DNA from: Chloroflexota bacterium
Lineage (GTDB): Bacteria; Chloroflexota; Anaerolineae; UBA1429
Assembly (NCBI GenBank): GCA_012841405.1
Contig: DUUT01000035.1
Coordinates: forward strand, 1-46,942
Length of the DNA stretch: 46,942 nt
Reading direction: 5' to 3'
Part shown: one piece after another, positions 9,375-17,669 of the stretch
How the letters are laid out: each line of letters begins with the position of its first letter
Numbering within the stretch: the stretch's first letter is position 1
Notes under the pieces: model-generated
Told to the model about the DNA's origin: nothing
The model's database searches: none
Seen by the model: the letters and a program-made list of their open reading frames with translations, nothing else
Translations under genes and position numbers: made by a program

Positions 9375-10920
9375 GCCTCGTTCCCCGCCGCGCCCGTCGG
9401 CGGCGGGCCCCTGCGCCCCGTGCACTGCCATGGAGGACAACCTCGATCACCCCGATCACAGTAGGGTACACCACCAGCGCAGGCGCCTCCAGGAGGTTGG
9501 GCGTCACCAGGTTGCTGATTGCTTGACCCGCCACCCCGAGAGAGAGCCCCAGCACCACGCCGCGCGCCCACGGGTCACCAATCCTGCGCCAACGCATCAG
9601 GCCGCGCAGCACCGCCAAGGACAGAAAGGCCACCAGGGGCGCCAAGCCCATGATGCCCGTGCTCACCGCCGTCCAGAGATAGGCGTTGTGGATGTAGTAG
9701 CGCAGGCTGCGCCCTGCCGCCGCCTGCCAGTAGGCGTCCTCCGGCACCGCCGGCCTGTAGTACACACCGATCCCGATGCCGAAGAGGGGGTGACGTGTGA
9801 TGCTCTCGAGGGCATAGCCCGCCTCGATAATGCGCATCTGTGCGCTACGATCGCCGGCAAGCGTCTCCGAGCTCAGCCCATAGATGACGCGATCACGCGT
9901 CGCGGTCAGATACCGCGCGACGTCCCCCCCAACCGTCGTCACGGTCAACGCTACGAGGAGCAGGGTGACCGCGGCCGCCCGCACAATCCGACGGCGGGGC
10001 CGGGTGCCGATCACCATGAGGGCGGCACCGAATACCAGCCCCAGCGTCAACCAGTAGTTGCGCTCAAACGCGAGAATGATGCCCACGCCCAGGGCGAGGG
10101 TACGTAAGAAGCGCAGCAGCCACCGCGCGTCGCCCTGAAGCGCCAGGTCGCATAGGGAGACGACCAGCATGAGATAGATGAGGGGCAGGCCCGGCAACGT
10201 CACCCGCAGGACGCCCTCATGGGCCTGCCCAGCGGTGACTAGCGCCCTCGCCATACCTCCCGACAGCCTGAATGAGGGAAAAACGGCCTGGGCCACCGAC
10301 GCCAGCGCCAGAGCCAGGGCGATGCTATAGAGCCCGCCGACGAGGCGCCGCACCTGTTGCCGCGTCGCGATGAGGCCGACCACCACGAGAAAGGAGGCGT
10401 AAAACAGCAGGATCCTGACGCGGCTGATGACAAAGAACAGATCCGTGCCATGGTGCACGACGGCGTATATCGCCGACACCAGCACGGCCGCGAGAAACCA
10501 GAGTACCAGGCCGCTCAGCGGCGTGCGGGTGCCCCTCACGTTGCGGCTGGCCAGCGCCTGAGCGGCGGCGTGGACGAGCTGGGCGAAGAGGATGACCTCC
10601 CCCAGGTTCAGGTCAAAGGGACCGAACGGGAGCTGGGGGAGGTCCGTCGGCGCGACGAACCCGGCGCTGAGGAGCACGGTGGTCAACAGGCCGACCTCCG
10701 GGGCGCGCAAGATGATGACCAGCGCCACAGAGCCCACTGCCGCCGCGAGGGCGAACAATGGCGGAAACCGCCCGGCGACGAGCCCCAAGAGCGCGCCCAC
10801 GGCGAGTGCCGCGCCGCCCCACACGAGGCGTAGCCAGGCCCCCGCCAACCGGCTAGGATACGCGAACACGACCGCGCTTCCTCCGGGCACACCCGCCGCG
10901 CCATCGTCCGCGGTCCGCAT
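9340..10920 (-). CDS. Wzy-type O-antigen ligase/polymerase family membrane protein
   Basis: A 526-residue polytopic membrane protein with about 11-12 hydrophobic segments and one large outer loop roughly between residues 330 and 410. That loop holds the SITRHPLFGIGIGVYYRPA region, the conserved part of the PF04932-type O-antigen ligase/polymerase family. Known members polymerise or ligate lipid-linked repeat units on the outer face. The C-terminus is an Arg-rich tail that overlaps the next gene. It lies 6 nt after the epimerase stop. Polymerase (Wzy) is favoured over ligase because flippases and a Wzc-like chain-length protein are in the same operon. Confidence 0.82.
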   Translation of the reverse strand: MRTADDGAAGVPGGSAVVFAYPSRLAGAWLRLVWGGAALAVGALLGLVAGRFPPLFALAAAVGSVALVIILRAPEVGLLTTVLLSAGFVAPTDLPQLPFGPFDLNLGEVILFAQLVHAAAQALASRNVRGTRTPLSGLVLWFLAAVLVSAIYAVVHHGTDLFFVISRVRILLFYASFLVVVGLIATRQQVRRLVGGLYSIALALALASVAQAVFPSFRLSGGMARALVTAGQAHEGVLRVTLPGLPLIYLMLVVSLCDLALQGDARWLLRFLRTLALGVGIILAFERNYWLTLGLVFGAALMVIGTRPRRRIVRAAAVTLLLVALTVTTVGGDVARYLTATRDRVIYGLSSETLAGDRSAQMRIIEAGYALESITRHPLFGIGIGVYYRPAVPEDAYWQAAAGRSLRYYIHNAYLWTAVSTGIMGLAPLVAFLSLAVLRGLMRWRRIGDPWARGVVLGLSLGVAGQAISNLVTPNLLEAPALVVYPTVIGVIEVVLHGSARGAGARRRRARRGTRHERHRGKPNGC

Positions 10921-10926
10921 GCTGGC

Positions 10927-11928
10927 TCACCAGTTCTCCACCGCTTGCCTCTCGGCCCAGGCCACCGGCTCGGGCCCATACTCCTGCACCCAGGCGATAA
11001 AGCGGTCGAGGCCCTCCTCAACGCTCACCTGGGGGTCAAAGCCGAACAGGTTGCGTGCCTTGGCGGTATTCGCTCGTAGACGCGGCACATCCCCCGGGCG
11101 ATCGCTCCCCAGGTAGATGGGCTCGAGGTCCTCGCGCCCCAGCTTTTGTAGGACGAGCTGGGCCAGCGTGTTCACGCTGGTCTCTTGCCCGCGCCCGAGA
11201 TGCACGATATCCCCGACGAGCGCATCGCACTTGGTGGCCGCAATCAGCCCCGCGACCGAGTCGTCCACCCAGGTATAGTCGCGGGTCTGCTCGCCGTTGC
11301 CGAAAATGATGGGCGGCTGGCCCGCCAGGACCCGCAGCACAAAGCGCGGGATGACCTCCGCCGGGATGCCCTCACAGTGCTCGCGCGGCCCATAGACGTT
11401 GAAAAAGCGCACCACCATGGCGGGCAAGCCATGGGTCCGCCACGTCGCCAGGGCATACATCTCTCCCGCCGCCTTGCTGGCGCCATAGACGTTCGTGGGA
11501 TTCAGCGGGTGATCCTCATCAACAGGCACATAGTGCGCGCCGCCGTACACTTCGGAGGAGGAGACGTACACAAAGCGCTCCACCCCGTTCTGTAGCGCGG
11601 CCTGGCAGGCGACAAGCGTCCCCGTGGCGTTCACATCATGCACGAGCCGTGGATAGTTGATGGAGGCGCGCACGCACGCCACGGCCATGTGGATGACGAC
11701 CTCCGCCCCGCGCATGGCACGCTCCATGGCGTCCGGATCGCACACATCCCCCTCGATAAAGCGCACACAGCCACGCGCCAGATGCGGCGCAATGTTCGCC
11801 AGATCGCCCGTGCTCAGATCATCGATGACGGTGACCTCATTGCCCATCGCTACCAATCGGTCGACAACGTGACTGCCCACAAAGCCCGCTCCGCCGGTCA
11901 CCACGCAGTGCCTGCCTTCGAGCTCCAC
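10927..11928 (-). CDS. NAD-dependent nucleotide-sugar epimerase/dehydratase (extended SDR)
   Basis: A 333-residue extended SDR. It shows the NAD-binding VVTGGAGFVGSHVVDRL, then VIDDLSTGD as the strand-two Asp region, the catalytic SSSEVYGG segment and YGASKAAGEM, the Tyr-x3-Lys pair. Known relatives include UDP-glucose/UDP-GlcNAc 4-epimerases and 4,6-dehydratases; sequence alone does not fix the substrate. I chose GTG 11928, five nt after GGAGG. The GTG at 11943 lies within or upstream of that ribosome-binding site. It probably supplies a modified nucleotide sugar for the glycan built by this operon. Confidence 0.88.
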   Translation of the reverse strand: MELEGRHCVVTGGAGFVGSHVVDRLVAMGNEVTVIDDLSTGDLANIAPHLARGCVRFIEGDVCDPDAMERAMRGAEVVIHMAVACVRASINYPRLVHDVNATGTLVACQAALQNGVERFVYVSSSEVYGGAHYVPVDEDHPLNPTNVYGASKAAGEMYALATWRTHGLPAMVVRFFNVYGPREHCEGIPAEVIPRFVLRVLAGQPPIIFGNGEQTRDYTWVDDSVAGLIAATKCDALVGDIVHLGRGQETSVNTLAQLVLQKLGREDLEPIYLGSDRPGDVPRLRANTAKARNLFGFDPQVSVEEGLDRFIAWVQEYGPEPVAWAERQAVENW

Positions 11929-11961
11929 AAGCTCCTCCCTCACGCGTTTACTGGCCGCCGT

Positions 11962-13086
11962 TTAGGCGATCTCTACGGGAGCGCTCGCCCCCACAAATGC
12001 CCGCACCGCATCCGCCACATACGCAATCTGCTCGCGTTGCAGCTCGGGGAACATGGGCAACGACAGAATCTCGTCCGCCACCCGCTCCGTCACCGGAAGG
12101 TCGCCCCGCTGGTAGCCCAGATCGGAGTACGCCCGCTGTAAGTGGATGGGTACGGGGTAGTGAATGCCCGTGCCCACGCCGTGCTCCTGCAGCCACGCCC
12201 GCAGCTCATCGCGGCGCGGCACGCGGACGACATAGAGGTGGTAGACGTGGCAGTTGCCACCCGCAGTCACCGGGGTGATCACGGGGCTCCCGTCCAGTAA
12301 TGCCTCGTAGAGGCTGGCGTGGCTCCGTCGCTGCGCATTCCAGCGCTGGAGGTGCGGCAGCTTGGCCCGCAGAATGGCCGCCTGCAGCTCATCGAGGCGG
12401 CTGTTCCACCCGACGAGTTCGTGGTAGTAGCGCCGCTCCGCCCCGTGGTCCCGCAGCATGCGCACCCGCCGCGCCAACTCGCCATCATTCGTCGTGACGC
12501 AGCCCCCCTCACCGTATGCTCCCAGGTTCTTGGAGTAGTAGAAACTAAAGGCCGCGGCGTCGCCCAGGCTCCCTGCGCGCCGCCCCTCGCACTCGGCACC
12601 ATGGGCCTGGCACGCATCCTCGATGATCCAGAGATCGCGCTCATCGGCAATGGCGCGCAGCGCCACCATATCCACCATCTGGCCATACAGGTGCACGGGG
12701 AGGATCGCCTTGGTCCGCGGGGTGATGCGGGAGCGCACCTGGGCCACATCCATGAGGTAGGTATCCGGATGCACGTCGACGAACACGGGGGTGGCCCCGG
12801 TGAGCACAATGGCCTCGACGGTGGCCACGAACGTGTTGGCGACGGTGATCACCTCATCGCCCGGGCCCACCTCCATGGCCCGCAGGATGAGCTGCAGCGC
12901 GGCGGTCCCATCGCTCACGCCGATGGCGTGCTCTGCCTGACAGAACGCGGCAAACTCGCGCTCCAAGGCCTGGACGTTCTCCCCTAGAAAGAGCTGCATG
13001 CCCGACAGGACAGCAGCAATCCGCTCCATGATCTCCTCCCGGAGCGGCGCATACTGCTTGCCAAGGTCAACTAACGGGATGTTCAC
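11962..13086 (-). CDS. DegT/DnrJ/EryC1/StrS sugar aminotransferase (WbpE/WlbC-like)
   Basis: A 374-residue PLP-dependent aminotransferase, full length for the family. It begins IPLVDLGKQYAPLREEI and has GVSDGTAALQLILRAMEVGP for cofactor phosphate binding. IIEDACQAHGA holds the Asp that contacts the pyridine nitrogen, and FYYSKNLGAYGEGG holds the Schiff-base lysine. Known relatives WbpE/WlbC transaminate a 3-oxo UDP-sugar acid. The two genes upstream encode the oxidase and N-acetyltransferase of the same pathway. It overlaps the acetyltransferase gene by 20 nt. Function as the 3-aminotransferase is inferred from this context. Confidence 0.88.
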   Translation of the reverse strand: MNIPLVDLGKQYAPLREEIMERIAAVLSGMQLFLGENVQALEREFAAFCQAEHAIGVSDGTAALQLILRAMEVGPGDEVITVANTFVATVEAIVLTGATPVFVDVHPDTYLMDVAQVRSRITPRTKAILPVHLYGQMVDMVALRAIADERDLWIIEDACQAHGAECEGRRAGSLGDAAAFSFYYSKNLGAYGEGGCVTTNDGELARRVRMLRDHGAERRYYHELVGWNSRLDELQAAILRAKLPHLQRWNAQRRSHASLYEALLDGSPVITPVTAGGNCHVYHLYVVRVPRRDELRAWLQEHGVGTGIHYPVPIHLQRAYSDLGYQRGDLPVTERVADEILSLPMFPELQREQIAYVADAVRAFVGASAPVEIA

Positions 13087-13579
13087 CTTGCCCCCTTGTC
13101 TTCACCTCACGTAGCACGCGAGCCGGGTTCCCAGCCACGATCGTCCTGGCCGGCACATCCCGCGTCACGACACTGCCCGCGCCCACAATGGCCTCCTCGC
13201 CGATGGTCACACCGCAGAGAACGGTGACGTTGCTGCCGATGGAGGCACGCCGGCGCACCAGCGTGGGCGTGCACTCCCAATCGCCATCGCCCTGCCGGCG
13301 CCCGTCCTCCGTCGTTGCCCGCGGGTAGCGATCGTTGATAAAGACGACGGCGTGCCCGATGAACACCTCGTCCTCGATTGTCACGCCCTCACAGATGAAG
13401 GAGTGGCTCGACACCTTGACCCGGCTGCCGATGCGCACCCCCTTTTGAACCTCGACGAACGTGCCGATGGAGGTGTCATCGCCAATCGTACAGCCGTAGA
13501 GGTTGACGAACGCATAGAGGCGCACCCGTTCGCCGAGGATGACATCATCCGCGATGCGGAGCGTCGAGTCGGTGGTCAC
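13067..13579 (-). CDS. Hexapeptide-repeat sugar N-acetyltransferase (WbpD/WlbB-like)
   Basis: A 170-residue left-handed beta-helix acyltransferase made of repeated [LIV]-G-x4 hexapeptides (for example ILGERVRLYAF, TIGDDTSIGTF, TIGEEAIVGAGSVV). HAVVFINDRYPRAT is the loop typical of WbpD/WlbB, the acetyl-CoA enzymes that acetylate the 3-amino group of UDP-2-acetamido-3-amino sugar acid. The start is GTG 13579: its GTGA overlaps the stop of the upstream oxidoreductase by 4 nt, a coupled start. An ATG at 13741 would add a 54-residue Arg-rich extension lying entirely inside that gene and is rejected. Confidence 0.88.
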   Translation of the reverse strand: MTTDSTLRIADDVILGERVRLYAFVNLYGCTIGDDTSIGTFVEVQKGVRIGSRVKVSSHSFICEGVTIEDEVFIGHAVVFINDRYPRATTEDGRRQGDGDWECTPTLVRRRASIGSNVTVLCGVTIGEEAIVGAGSVVTRDVPARTIVAGNPARVLREVKTRGQGEHPVS

Positions 13580-14595
13580 AGTTGCACGGGCCCCCTGCCC
13601 CCACCGTCCATCAGAGACCGCTGCGCGGCCTCGAGCACGCGCACGACCCGGACGCCCATCCAGGCGTCGCTGCAGGCCGGCTGCCCCGTCGTGATCCAGT
13701 TCGCGAATGCCTCGCACTCGACGCGCAACGGTTCTCGCCACTCAAACTCGACGGGTGTCTCCGGACCATGGCGATACGAGAGGTGGAACTCTTCGGGCGT
13801 GGTGCTGTAAGGTGGCCTCTCCACCCCCTTGTCATAGAGCATCACCTTGTTCTCGGCGATGTCGTCATAGACGAGCATCTTTTTGCTGCCCACAACGATG
13901 AGGCGGCGCGTCTTGACGGGATCGAGCCACGACACGCGCACGTTGGCCAGCACGGCCCCGGGGAAGAACAGCTTGAGATAGACCACATCATGGATGCACC
14001 GCTGCCTCTGCACGCAGGCGGCCCCCTCGGCACTCACCTCCTCGGGAGAGTCCTCCAAGAGATGGAGAAAGATCGACACGTCATGCGGCGCCAGAACCCA
14101 CATGACATTGATATCCGGCTGAAAGAGCCCGAGGTTCGCCCGCGTGGCATCGAGGTAGTACACCTCTCCGAGCTCGCCGCTGCGCATCAGATCGCGGACG
14201 GCATTCACTGCGGGGTTGTGCTGAAAGGTGTGACCGACCATGGCGACAAGCCCCTGCCTGTCCGCCGTTTCCGCAAGCTCGGTGGCTTCGCGTTCCGTCG
14301 TGGCGAGCGGCTTTTCCACGAGAACATGCTTGCCGCTCCGCAGTGCCTTCATGGCCAACGCGTGATGCGATGATACCGGCGTAACCAGCACGACGGCGTC
14401 GACATCGGACTGCAAGACGTCGTCCATGTTGGTGGTCAGGCGGGCCTCCGGGCAGAGTGTGGCCACCCGAGCAAGGTTCTCTGGGACGAGATCGCACAGC
14501 CAGTGCAGCTCCACGTTGTCCATCTCGTGCAAGTTGCGCGCCAGCTTGGGACCCCAATAGCCACATCCCACAACCGCGACACGTAATGCGCTCAT
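13576..14595 (-). CDS. Gfo/Idh/MocA oxidoreductase (WbpB/WlbA-like UDP-sugar acid 3-dehydrogenase)
   Basis: A 339-residue NAD(P)-dependent oxidoreductase. It has the N-terminal Rossmann motif VAVVGCGYWGPKLARNL, LVEKPLATTE with the catalytic-site Lys, and MVGHTFQHNPAV, a stretch typical of WlbA/WbpB. Those enzymes oxidise C3 of UDP-N-acetylglucosaminuronic acid, giving the 3-oxo sugar that the aminotransferase at 11962-13086 would use. I start at ATG 14595 (GAAGG a few nt upstream) instead of ATG 14616. With the next two genes it makes a complete oxidase-acetyltransferase-aminotransferase trio. The UDP-GlcNAc 6-dehydrogenase that would feed it was not found in the window. Confidence 0.87.
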   Translation of the reverse strand: MSALRVAVVGCGYWGPKLARNLHEMDNVELHWLCDLVPENLARVATLCPEARLTTNMDDVLQSDVDAVVLVTPVSSHHALAMKALRSGKHVLVEKPLATTEREATELAETADRQGLVAMVGHTFQHNPAVNAVRDLMRSGELGEVYYLDATRANLGLFQPDINVMWVLAPHDVSIFLHLLEDSPEEVSAEGAACVQRQRCIHDVVYLKLFFPGAVLANVRVSWLDPVKTRRLIVVGSKKMLVYDDIAENKVMLYDKGVERPPYSTTPEEFHLSYRHGPETPVEFEWREPLRVECEAFANWITTGQPACSDAWMGVRVVRVLEAAQRSLMDGGGRGPVQL

Positions 14596-14667
14596 ATCGC
14601 CTTCACCGGTCTCCACTCCTCTGACCCTACTGTCAGAACTGGTCCGCTGCCATGCACCAGACCAGGA

Positions 14668-15384
14668 TCAGCAAGAATCGCGCATCCACAGAATGCATGG
14701 GATCGTCTTGAGTAGGATGGCAATATCAAGCCACAGCGTGCGCTCGTTGACGTAGCGCACATCGAGTTCCATCATCTCTCGGGGGGAGAGCCGCGATCGA
14801 CCGCTCACCTGCCACAGGCCGGTGAGCCCGGGGAGCGCATCGAGCCGCCTGCGCTGCCACGGCTCGTACTCACGGACGGAGTACGGCAGATCCGGCCGCG
14901 GCCCGACGAGCGTCATTTCGCCCTTGAGCACATTGATCAGCTGCGGCAGCTCATCGAGGCTCGTCTTGCGGAGGACGCTGCCGACGCGCGTGATGCGTGG
15001 ATCCTTGTCGATCTTGAACAGGGTATCGGCACGACTGGAGGAAGACGACCCGGCCATCAGCCGCCGAACGTACTGGCGATGGAGGGTCGGGTCGGCGTTG
15101 GCGACCATCGAGCGGAACTTGTACACACAAAAGGGCCGGCCTCCTTTGCCGATGCGTTCCTGGCAAAAAAAGACCGGGCCAGGCGAGTCCAGGACGATCG
15201 CTAGGGCAATGAAGGGGAACAGCGGTAGGAAGAGAATCAGCGCCACTACAGACACTAGCACATCGAGCACACGCTTGAGGATATCGTAGAGGGGCGTTCC
15301 GCCCCGCAGTGACAGGCGATACCCCCATCCCTTGGCCCACGACGAGGGCCTCTCTACAGTCAGCGGCACTTCCGTTCTAGGCAT
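14668..15384 (-). CDS. Undecaprenyl-phosphate sugar-1-phosphate transferase (WcaJ/WbaP C-terminal type)
   Basis: A 238-residue polyprenol phosphate:hexose-1-phosphate transferase. It shows KRVLDVLVSVVALILFLPLF (membrane-inserted helix), SPGPVFFCQERIGKGGRPF, YKFRSM, KTSLDELPQLINVLKGEM, LVGPRP and LPGLTGLWQVSGRS. These motifs are all diagnostic. It is the short form, without the extra N-terminal membrane bundle of WbaP. It would start each repeat unit by moving sugar-phosphate to undecaprenyl phosphate. ATG 15384 overlaps the Wzc-like gene by 8 nt. A GTG at 15414 is an alternative, but the family-like sequence begins well after either. A strong call for the family; the sugar is unknown. Confidence 0.92.
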   Translation of the reverse strand: MPRTEVPLTVERPSSWAKGWGYRLSLRGGTPLYDILKRVLDVLVSVVALILFLPLFPFIALAIVLDSPGPVFFCQERIGKGGRPFCVYKFRSMVANADPTLHRQYVRRLMAGSSSSSRADTLFKIDKDPRITRVGSVLRKTSLDELPQLINVLKGEMTLVGPRPDLPYSVREYEPWQRRRLDALPGLTGLWQVSGRSRLSPREMMELDVRYVNERTLWLDIAILLKTIPCILWMRDSC

Positions 15385-17062
15385 TCCAGTCACCCACCCA
15401 AGTAATGGTATCACGCGGCGCCATGGTCAGCGCGGCGCTCTGCAAGGCGTGCGCCCGAGGCTCGAATGTCGGTGCCTCAAAGGGCGGGTTCTCGGGCGGC
15501 AGCGGTACCATACGATGTGCGCGGTTCACCACCATGCCAATCGTTGGGCAGTGCACGTGCCCCAGGCGCCGGATCGCCTCCGCTACCTGATTGAGGAGTG
15601 ATTGGTCCTCCATCACGATGAACAGCAGCCGATGGGCTACGGCAGCCCACTCGAGCGCATCTGCACTCTCGAGAATCGAGGGACTGTCGAGCAGCACGAG
15701 ATCGGCCATGGCCTCCAGCTCGCGCAGTACGGGGCCCAGCCTCGGGGCACTCATCGCCTGGCTGAAGGCGGGGCCGATCGAGCCACTCGTCAGCACCCGC
15801 AGGCCCTGCACCGTTGTCTCCGCCAGAGCATCGTGCAGGGAGCACTCTCCGAGCACGACATTCGTGAGGCCCGGGGAGTGGGGGATGTCAAAGGCCTGGT
15901 GCAGTCCCGGGCGCCGTACATCGCCATCCACGACGATGATACTCAAGCCGGATTCGGCCAGAGAGACGGCGAGATTCAGCGCGATCGTCGAGCGCCCGAC
16001 ACCGGCATCCGCGCTCGCGATGAGCACACTGCGCTCCTGCCGCACCTGCGCCCGCGTGAACACCATGCGCCCCAAGGCGCGGCACGCCTCCCACGCCTCA
16101 CGATTGGTGTGATCCAGACGAGCGAGGCGCTTGCGGTCACGGCGTGGCAGGCGAAACGGTGGGATCGCCATCAACACGTCCAGATCGCCAAGCTCTGCAA
16201 TCTGGCGCGCCGAGCGAATGCGCGGGTCGAGCCGATCGCGGACAAAGGCGAGGCCCACCCCCCCGACGAGCCCCAGCATCATGCCCAGGGCTGCGCTCAT
16301 CATCCGCGACGGCCGGCCCGAGCGCTCGGGGAGCACGGCAGGATCGATCACCGAGATGGACGTGGCCAGCAGCTGCTGCCCGAGGCTCGCGCGATCCAGC
16401 TGCCCGAGGAGCGACTCGTACGTCTCCTCCTGGTACCGGATCCGCCAACGCAGCTCCTGGATGGCCACCTCGAGGGCCGGTTCCGCCGTCTCTTCGGCCT
16501 CCGCCCGCCGCGTGAGGTTCACCAGGGCGGTGCGGTCGTCGGCCAGCGTGGCCCCTAGGAGGTCGAGCTCGGCGCGCAGAGCGTCCAGCACGGCTCCGCC
16601 GGGCCCATAGAAGACGTCGTGGTCCCGCTCGGTCATCATCGCCGCCAGGGTGTTCGCCACCGCCATGGCCACGTGCGGGTCGGCGTGCTCCACCGCGATC
16701 TCGAGCAGCTCCGTCTCGGGGACGACCTCGACGGTGACCCCCTGGGCGAGCTCGCCCGCATCGAGACGCGGCGTGAACCTTGCGGCGACCGCCTCCATGG
16801 CCTCGCGGCTCGTCAGCAGGCGCGCCAGGGTATTCATGATGCGCTCGTTGTAGCTCAGCGCCGTATAGGTGACCGCATCGGACGAGACCTGCGCCACCCG
16901 CACAGTCGTCATGGCGGTATAGGAGGGCGGGATGAGCCGACTACCGAGAACGGCGACGACAGCGGCCACCACCGTGGTGAGCACCACGAGCCACTTCCGT
17001 CGCCACACAATCGCGACGTACGGCCCAATCCCCATGGGGCCTTCTTGAGTGGAATCGAGCAC
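15377..17062 (-). CDS. Wzc/CapB-like chain-length determinant with BY-kinase-type ATPase domain (variant Walker A)
   Basis: A 561-residue protein with a Wzz domain (first membrane helix near residues 20-45, second near 270) fused to a cytoplasmic P-loop ATPase of the bacterial tyrosine kinase fold. Seen: Walker A is DAGVGRSTIALNLAV, with Arg357 where the invariant Lys is expected. Walker A' is IIVVDGDVRRPGLHQ and Walker B is LVLLDSP. The C-terminal tail has no Tyr cluster. Known BY-kinases need that Lys and autophosphorylate the Tyr cluster, so this one may assemble polymer without kinase activity. The GTG 17062 start is set by a perfect AGGAGG 7 nt upstream; the frame continues 58 codons further without family likeness. 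It is the first gene of the glycan operon. Confidence 0.87.
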   Translation of the reverse strand: MLDSTQEGPMGIGPYVAIVWRRKWLVVLTTVVAAVVAVLGSRLIPPSYTAMTTVRVAQVSSDAVTYTALSYNERIMNTLARLLTSREAMEAVAARFTPRLDAGELAQGVTVEVVPETELLEIAVEHADPHVAMAVANTLAAMMTERDHDVFYGPGGAVLDALRAELDLLGATLADDRTALVNLTRRAEAEETAEPALEVAIQELRWRIRYQEETYESLLGQLDRASLGQQLLATSISVIDPAVLPERSGRPSRMMSAALGMMLGLVGGVGLAFVRDRLDPRIRSARQIAELGDLDVLMAIPPFRLPRRDRKRLARLDHTNREAWEACRALGRMVFTRAQVRQERSVLIASADAGVGRSTIALNLAVSLAESGLSIIVVDGDVRRPGLHQAFDIPHSPGLTNVVLGECSLHDALAETTVQGLRVLTSGSIGPAFSQAMSAPRLGPVLRELEAMADLVLLDSPSILESADALEWAAVAHRLLFIVMEDQSLLNQVAEAIRRLGHVHCPTIGMVVNRAHRMVPLPPENPPFEAPTFEPRAHALQSAALTMAPRDTITWVGDWNA

Positions 17063-17376
17063 GGCCCACCCTCCTGAGTGGCTCAAAGGCAGGATTGCCC
17101 AGCGCGCGCTGGGCATGGCCAAGCCATGGGCAGATAGTGGGCAGCGATGCGAAAGAGTACGAGGTGCAGCGCTTGGCGTCACAAGGCACGTGCGGGGCAC
17201 AGGCCTAGGAACGCCTACAGCCCCCGCGACAGACACAGCGATAGGCGGTGTCGGGGCGAGGATGAAGGTTGTTGCAGCGGTTTACGTTAGGTACTTGCCA
17301 GGGCGGAAAGACCGTCGTGGGAGCAAAAGTGGGGTACGAGGGCGCGTGGAATCGTGCCGGGTTGATCAATATCCAT
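17063..17376 (-). other. Non-coding leader of the glycan operon with two inverted repeats
   Basis: About 310 nt between the minus-strand promoter and the GTG at 17062, with no credible gene. It holds a perfect 18-bp palindrome (17097-17114, GCCCAGCGC and its mirror). This is immediately followed by a second stem, CATGGC (17114-17119) with GCCATG (17123-17128). The AGGAGG ribosome-binding site is at 17070-17075. Two hairpins close to the start of a long EPS operon could slow or attenuate transcription, but no U-tract follows them on the minus strand. No JUMPstart/ops element was recognised. Confidence 0.45.
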
Positions 17377-17404
17377 AGTATAGCATGGCCTTGCGCATCG
17401 TCAA
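17377..17404 (-). promoter_or_regulatory. Sigma-70-like promoter for the glycan operon
   Basis: On the minus strand TTGACG (17404-17399) and TATACT (17382-17377) are separated by 16 nt. The start of transcription would be near 17370, about 310 nt before the first gene. It lies back to back with the plus-strand promoter at 17442-17470. Confidence 0.6.
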
Positions 17405-17441
17405 GGGGTATATCGCGACCAAATCCCATACTCGCACACAC

Positions 17442-17470
17442 TTGACACTTCTTCGTCTGTCGGCTATATT
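17442..17470 (+). promoter_or_regulatory. Strong sigma-70-like promoter for the molybdoenzyme operon
   Basis: A perfect TTGACA (17442-17447) and TATATT (17465-17470) are spaced by exactly 17 nt, one of the best consensus matches in the window. Transcription would begin near 17477 and leave a leader of about 477 nt before the ATG at 17954. Confidence 0.7.
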
Positions 17471-17476
17471 CGTGTC

Positions 17477-17669
17477 AGCCACATAGCGCGTCTCTCCGAG
17501 TTGCACGCCTGTGCCTCCTGGTATGGCGCTGCAACCGGTGGGCGGACGGTACTTGCGTCACGGCGCAAGCATCACCCGTCCCGAGGGTGCAGGGGGAAAC
17601 GCCTGCGCCTCCCGTGTTTGGAAAGGAGAGGTGGCGCGCATCGGAACGAGGCGGGCGCCTCTATCTTTT
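17477..17669 (+). promoter_or_regulatory. Highly structured leader RNA, candidate riboswitch with attenuator-like stem
   Basis: Three strong stems follow each other. H1 pairs GTTGCA (17500-17505) plus CGCC with GGCG plus TGCAAC (17530-17535). H2 pairs GGACGG (17544-17549) with CCGTCC (17576-17581) around an inner CTTGCG/CGCAAG stem with a 6-nt loop. H3 pairs GAGG-TGCAGG (17583-17593) with CCTGCG-CCTC (17602-17611). A fourth GC-rich stem (17627-17662) is followed by ATCTTTTG, like a weak intrinsic terminator. The leader precedes metal-uptake and molybdoenzyme genes, so a molybdenum/tungsten-cofactor or metal-sensing RNA is plausible. I could not confirm a match to the Moco or cobalamin riboswitch consensus by eye. 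Confidence 0.45.

Noticed and set aside
17477-17669. Cobalamin riboswitch
   Set aside because: No GCCACTG B12-box-like element was found in the leader, although the transporter family also includes cobalamin importers.
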